The notes under the pieces were generated by a model. That model had not been told where the DNA came from, did not search any database, and was given only the letters and a program-made list of their open reading frames with translations. A stretch of DNA of 64,000 bases from NCBI RefSeq assembly GCF_021608135.1, contig NZ_JAKIHL010000002.1:114498-178497 (forward strand), read 5' to 3'. The first letter of the stretch is position 1. Each line of letters opens with the position of its first letter. This stretch comes from Microaerobacter geothermalis (lineage in GTDB: Bacteria > Bacillota > Bacilli > DSM-22679). The position numbers and the translations under genes were made by a program. Below are positions 59,727-64,000 of this stretch, in pieces.

Positions 59727-60611
59727 ATGTTTAAGCGAATTGGTTTATTTCTTGGAGTAAATTTGCTTATCATTGTAACGATCAGCATTATCGCGAATAT
59801 CTTGGGAGTCCGATACTACATTACATCCCAGGGGATTGATTTTAATTCACTGCTGGTTTTAAGTGCTTTGATCGGTTTTACGGGAGCCTTTATCTCACTG
59901 GCTTTATCAAGGATCATGGCCAAGTGGATCATGAAGGTCCGTGTGATTAATCCAAATGATCCCAATCTTCAATACCATGAACGGCTACTAGTGGATCAAG
60001 TCCATCAACTTTCTCGCAAAGCAGGATTAACCGTTATGCCAGAGGTTGGGATCTATGACTCACCTGAGGTGAATGCCTTTGCAACCGGTCCAACCAAAAA
60101 CCGTTCATTGGTTGCCGTTTCCAGAGGATTGTTGGAACGGATGGACGAAGAAGCAGTCATCGGAGTCCTTGCCCATGAGGTTGCCCATATTTCAAATGGA
60201 GATATGGTGACAATGACTTTAGTCCAAGGGATTATCAATACCTTTGTAGTATTTTTATCCCGTACTTTAGCTTATGTTGTGTCTCGATTTGTTAAGGAGG
60301 ATTTAGCTCCTATCGTCAATTTTATTGCTATTATTGTTTTTGATATTTTATTCTCAATCCTTGGAAGCATTGCCGTTATGGCATATTCCCGCCACCGAGA
60401 GTTCCATGCCGATGCTGAGGGGGCTTATCTGGCCGGAAAGGATCGGATGATTCATGCCCTGCAATCACTGCAAAAAACTGTTCAACTCGTAGATACAAGC
60501 CAGAAATCCCTTTCCACACTAAAAATTAATGGAAAAAGAGGATTGGCAGGCTTATTTTCCAGCCACCCCGATTTGAACGAACGCATTCGCCGTTTGCAAA
60601 GCGGAAGATAA
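59727..60611 (+). CDS. htpX: HtpX membrane zinc metalloprotease
   Basis: M48 protease for membrane protein quality control. Two N-terminal helices (about 5-25, 35-60), [20 protein letters not shown], the zinc motif [13 protein letters not shown], two more helices and the third zinc ligand in [17 protein letters not shown]. 294 residues, normal. GGAGGG stands before the ATG. Confidence 0.95.
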   Translation: MFKRIGLFLGVNLLIIVTISIIANILGVRYYITSQGIDFNSLLVLSALIGFTGAFISLALSRIMAKWIMKVRVINPNDPNLQYHERLLVDQVHQLSRKAGLTVMPEVGIYDSPEVNAFATGPTKNRSLVAVSRGLLERMDEEAVIGVLAHEVAHISNGDMVTMTLVQGIINTFVVFLSRTLAYVVSRFVKEDLAPIVNFIAIIVFDILFSILGSIAVMAYSRHREFHADAEGAYLAGKDRMIHALQSLQKTVQLVDTSQKSLSTLKINGKRGLAGLFSSHPDLNERIRRLQSGR

Positions 60612-60646
60612 TCCAGTTTCCAGATATTCGTTCGCGTGGGTTGATA

Positions 60647-60689
60647 CAAGAAAATGGCTATTGGATATTTTCCAGTAGCCATTTTCTTG
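60647..60689. terminator. Bidirectional terminator after htpX
   Basis: CAAGAAAATGGCTA and TAGCCATTTTCTTG, 14-base perfect arms, between converging genes. Confidence 0.8.
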
Positions 60690-60701
60690 TGTTGGTTAGA
60701 A

Positions 60702-62606
60702 TCACAATCCAATTTTTTTATTCATATCAATCGAATTTATTAAAAATTCTTTCTCGATCTGTTCTGCCGGAATCGGTTTGCCAAAAAAATAGCCCTGCAT
60801 TCGATCACAATTTTTTCTGCTCAAGAAAGCCACTTGCTCCCTTGTTTCCACCCCTTCTGCAATGACGTTTAATTTCAGGCTATGGGCAAGGGTGATAATG
60901 GATGAAACAATGGCAGCGTCATCTGGATTCTCAGTAACATCCCGAATAAAAGACTGATCAATCTTTAATGTATTAATAGGAAAACGTTTTATATGGTTTA
61001 AAGATGAATACCCGATTCCAAAATCATCAATGGCGATTTGTACTCCCATTTTTCTTAATTCTTTCAGGACCTGAACCGTTAATTCGACATCCTTCATAGC
61101 AATGCTTTCCGTTATCTCTAATTCGAGCCATTCAGGACTTAATCCGGTTTCATTCAATATTTGCTTTACCGCTTCAACCAGATTTTTTTGTAGAAACTGT
61201 TTAGCGGATAGATTCACGGAAATCCGATTCGGCGGATATCCCGCATCTTGCCATGCTTTATTTTGTTGACAGGCTGTACGTAAAACCCACTCACCAATCG
61301 GGACTATCAAGTCGGTTTCCTCAGCAACAGCAATAAAATGTGCGGGAGAAATTATACCCTCCTCAGGATTGTGCCAACGAAGCAGAGCCTCCATCCCAAA
61401 GATACTCCCTGTCCGTATGTTAAACTGCGGTTGATAGTACAAAACAAATTCATTTTCTTTGATTGCTATACGAAGACGATTCTCCATCATTAAGTTTTCA
61501 TAATGATCCTTATTCATCGACGGAGAATAAAAATATAAATCATTTTTACCTTGTTCTTTAGCATAATATAAAGCGGTATCCGCGTTTTTCAAAAGTGTGT
61601 AATAATCGGTTCCATCCTCCGGGTAAAGACTAATCCCGATACTTCCGGTTACGGTAAGTTGTTGACCGTCTATCACAACAGGCTTATTGATTTCCTCAAG
61701 AATTTTCCCGGCTTTTGCCGAGACTAATGTCTTCTCGCGGACCCCTCTTAAAATGATAGCAAACTCATCCCCACCCCATAGGGCTACTAAGTCATCGGGA
61801 TCAAGGCATTGTAGCAGCCTCTTGGAAACTTCCTGTAAAAGTTCATCTCCAGAGGCATGGCCCATGGTATCGTTTATCCTTTTAAACCGATCTAGATCCA
61901 AAAACATCACAGCCAGTGTCTCATCATGTTCTATAGCCGAAAATATAGATTGTTCCAACTGCAAACGATTGGGCAATTTGGTTAACGAATCATGATACGC
62001 CTGGTAAGTTATCTTCTTCTGGGATTGCTCCAAAGCGTGCAGCATTTCATTAATTCCCTGCGCCAAATTCCCCAATTCATCTCGACCACAATCTTCAACC
62101 CGTAACGAAAGGTCTCCCTTTTTTCTGATTTTGCTTACGCTTTTGCTAAGGTAAGTCAATCTTGACAAAATAAATTTCTCAAGAAAAAAGAAAACTAAAC
62201 TTCCAAACGCGATGACGGTAATCACGAAAAACATAAACAGATAGAATAAGCTTTCTTGAGCCTGTTTGTAAATATCCCGATTCATCTGTATTCGAAAAAG
62301 CAAGACTGGTTTGCCAAAAATATCATTCATAAAAGTATACCCAGAAATTTTCTCTTCATCTATAGCTTGTACGTATATATTTTTCTGCTGCTGGTTCATG
62401 CTTAAAAGCATTTGTTCATGTTCGGAAGTGAATGCACTTGCAGGAAACATTTCCACTTGCTTTTCCATTTCTGTCTGCTGTGACAGGTACCTTATTTCAT
62501 CTTCATCCAGGTTTCTTGCCATTATTAAAGTTCCGCGAATCGGACCTTCATAACGACTTGTTAAAACCGGTTTGGATGCTACGAGAATCGGGCCTTCCGG
62601 AAGCAA
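60702..62606 (-). CDS. GGDEF-EAL cyclic-di-GMP protein, C-terminal part of a frameshifted gene
   Basis: Cyclic-di-GMP turnover protein: end of a CHASE4 sensor ([21 protein letters not shown]), a transmembrane helix (about 120-143), HAMP (about 145-195), GGDEF domain with WGGDEF (278-282) and an EAL domain with EALLRW (about 406) and the later EITESIA and DDFGIGYSS motifs. Both catalytic motifs look intact, so it could be a cyclase, a phosphodiesterase or both. The N-terminus is missing from this frame: the first part of CHASE4 is in the neighbouring frame at 62623-63072. One base fewer in the A run near 62633 would join them. Confidence 0.88.
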   Translation of the reverse strand: MLPEGPILVASKPVLTSRYEGPIRGTLIMARNLDEDEIRYLSQQTEMEKQVEMFPASAFTSEHEQMLLSMNQQQKNIYVQAIDEEKISGYTFMNDIFGKPVLLFRIQMNRDIYKQAQESLFYLFMFFVITVIAFGSLVFFFLEKFILSRLTYLSKSVSKIRKKGDLSLRVEDCGRDELGNLAQGINEMLHALEQSQKKITYQAYHDSLTKLPNRLQLEQSIFSAIEHDETLAVMFLDLDRFKRINDTMGHASGDELLQEVSKRLLQCLDPDDLVALWGGDEFAIILRGVREKTLVSAKAGKILEEINKPVVIDGQQLTVTGSIGISLYPEDGTDYYTLLKNADTALYYAKEQGKNDLYFYSPSMNKDHYENLMMENRLRIAIKENEFVLYYQPQFNIRTGSIFGMEALLRWHNPEEGIISPAHFIAVAEETDLIVPIGEWVLRTACQQNKAWQDAGYPPNRISVNLSAKQFLQKNLVEAVKQILNETGLSPEWLELEITESIAMKDVELTVQVLKELRKMGVQIAIDDFGIGYSSLNHIKRFPINTLKIDQSFIRDVTENPDDAAIVSSIITLAHSLKLNVIAEGVETREQVAFLSRKNCDRMQGYFFGKPIPAEQIEKEFLINSIDMNKKIGL

Positions 62607-62622
62607 TACGATACCTTTTATC

Positions 62623-63072
62623 TCACTTATTCGTGTTTTGATGTTGAATCAACTTGCTGTATTTTTCAACCAACTTCTTGAACCCAGGTACCAATGGAAT
62701 TTGCCTTTTCTGCTGTGAATCAAAGCTTTTACCATAGACTATGCTGCCGGAAACATCCACTAGAATAATATGGTTCAGATTGTTTTCCATGAAAGTGGAA
62801 TCTACCATATTTGATTGTAAGTAAGCATCATTTCTGTTTTTCAAAAAGTAATAAGTATCATCCCACCCTGCATAATCACCTACGGTAGCACTAATATCGG
62901 CGATTTGACTCTCCAGTGCACTCAAAAATTGCTCAACTCGTTTTTCAACGTTCTTTTCTTCAATTACAGCAAAACTATTGATGATAATCAAACGCATGAT
63001 AAAGAGCAATGCTATTAATAATATCAAAGTTAATAACGCAACCGAAATCAAAGTTTTTGTGCGTAGAGTCAT
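62623..63072 (-). CDS. N-terminal CHASE4 part of the frameshifted GGDEF-EAL gene
   Basis: 149 residues: transmembrane helix (about 7-31) and the first part of a CHASE4 extracellular sensor ([41 protein letters not shown]). It ends abruptly with [10 protein letters not shown] and a TGA, in the middle of the CHASE4 fold; the fold continues in the next frame as [16 protein letters not shown]. With the downstream frame this gives one protein of about 785 residues. Confidence 0.8.
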   Translation of the reverse strand: MTLRTKTLISVALLTLILLIALLFIMRLIIINSFAVIEEKNVEKRVEQFLSALESQIADISATVGDYAGWDDTYYFLKNRNDAYLQSNMVDSTFMENNLNHIILVDVSGSIVYGKSFDSQQKRQIPLVPGFKKLVEKYSKLIQHQNTNK

Positions 63073-63207
63073 AATACCACCTAAAAATAAATATATTTGT
63101 TTCTTTTCTATATTCTATCTTTAAATATAAACTTTTCAAATAATATTTTAAAATTGTTGAACGTCTGTGATATTGTCATATTGTAACGCATCAGTGAAAA
63201 TGTCACT

Positions 63208-63996
63208 ATGGGACAGGAGAGAATCGCATTGAAAAAAGAAGAGTTGAATCGTTACAAAGTCATCAGGCAACATATGGAAGGTTCCACCACAGGAGGTGAG
63301 GCAGCAGAACTGCTTGGAATCAGTATCCGCCAGGTGTATCGCCTAAAAAAACGAGTGATTAGGGAGGGAGAATCAGGTGTCATTCATAAAAACAAAGGGC
63401 GAAAACCTGCTCATGCGACTTCTGATGAATTGAAGCAAACCATTTTAGAGCTTTATACTAGTGATCGCTATCGTAACTGCAATGATCATCACTTCGCTGA
63501 ATGATTAGCAAAACATGAAGGAATCGAGGTAAGCCCGTCTACCATACGTAGAATTCGCTGTGAAGCCCGTATCAAATCTAAACGCAAACGTCGGGCGCCA
63601 AAGGCTCATCGTCCAAGAGAACGTAAGCCCCAAGCCGGGATGTTAGTTCAAATGGATGCAAGCCCCCATCGTTGGTTGGAGCAGGAATTGGCAGGAGAAC
63701 CTGTATCATTATCGCAATTCGGCCAAGCTCTAAAGGAATTAGGTGTTACCCATATCAAGGCCACGACTCCGCAGGCCAAAGGACGGATTGAGCGACTTTT
63801 CCAAACCTTGCAAGATCGTTGGGTAGTCGAGCTACGCCTTCGTGGGATCAACACTGTGGAAGAGGCCAACAAAATCCTTCCGGAACTGATCGAAGATCAT
63901 AATCAAAAATTCGCTGTAGAGCCTCGGGATCCTGAAGCTGCTTTCGTTCCCCTAGAGCCAGGACAATCGCTGGATCTGATTATGCTATCGCGATGA
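63208..63996 (+). pseudogene. Degraded ISNCY-like transposase
   Basis: The first part (63208-63504) is a helix-turn-helix region, GGEAAELLGISIRQVYRLKKR, followed by VIHKNKGRKPAHA. It stops at TGA in HFAE-stop-LAKHEGIEVS; the frame continues in register after the stop as a homeodomain-like segment, then MLVQMDASPHRWLE, the start of the catalytic core. WLEQELAGEP then joins directly to VSLSQFGQALKELGVTHIKA; about 60-80 residues of the DDE core usually found between (including the second Asp) are missing. The last part, PQAKGRIERLFQTLQDRW, carries the final acidic residue. Nonsense change plus internal deletion: not functional. The right end of the element lies at or beyond the window edge. Confidence 0.8.
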
Positions 63997-64000
63997 GCGA

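Overview
The window is chromosomal DNA of a spore-forming, naturally competent-type member of the Bacillales (Firmicutes) with moderately low G+C. The indicators are an intact sporulation sigma factor gene (sigK), the comER/comEA/comEB/comEC competence genes, the conserved yqeG-yqeH-aroE-nadD-yqeK-rsfS-yqeM run, a leuS T-box leader, RocR/RocD arginine catabolism, OpuA plus GbsR, strong AGGAGG ribosome binding sites and consensus sigma-A promoters. A tungsten-type aldehyde oxidoreductase with tungstate uptake genes suggests facultatively anaerobic or thermophilic relatives rather than B. subtilis itself; the genus cannot be fixed from sequence reading alone. No rRNA, tRNA or CRISPR array was found.

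Region 1-18.2 kb. The comE locus is split: comEC (cut by the window edge) and comEB sit at the left end and comEA at 17.5 kb. About 16 kb lies between them: asnB, a ChvE/GguA/GguB-type monosaccharide ABC transporter, a YesM/YesN two-component system flanked by two membrane-anchored sugar-binding proteins, a lactate permease gene with a frameshift near its 3' end, and metY. Mosaic palindromic repeats recur in the spacers (1.7, 4.0, 13.7, 15.9, 31.6 and 32.5 kb).

Region 18.2-34 kb. comER, a small hypothetical gene, the relic tail of a flotillin gene, an L,D-transpeptidase, leuS with its T-box, the yqe housekeeping cluster, the opuA glycine betaine transporter with a divergent GbsR regulator, an M14 peptidase and a gamma-carbonic-anhydrase-like protein.

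Region 34-43.4 kb is a tungsten/molybdenum cofactor island: tupB and tupC, a MoeA fused to a binding-protein-like domain, a second MoeA, MoaD, a small protein also ending in Gly-Gly, a tungsten aldehyde:ferredoxin oxidoreductase, a MoeB/ThiF enzyme and a detached tupA. Tungstate import, cofactor sulfuration, metal insertion and the enzyme that uses the cofactor are encoded together.

Region 43.4-64 kb. The pdhABCD operon with dyads at its promoter, an esterase, an extremely Gln-rich small protein, mnmA, a CPA2 antiporter with an in-frame stop at its apparent start, rocD/rocR with a -24/-12 promoter, sigK, a DapA-family enzyme, a fused cytochrome b561/sulfite-oxidase-type membrane protein with an unknown partner, htpX, a CHASE4-GGDEF-EAL gene split by a frameshift, and a degraded ISNCY-like transposase at the right edge. 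Several genes carry one-base lesions (lldP, the antiporter, the GGDEF-EAL gene); these are either real decay or sequence errors.
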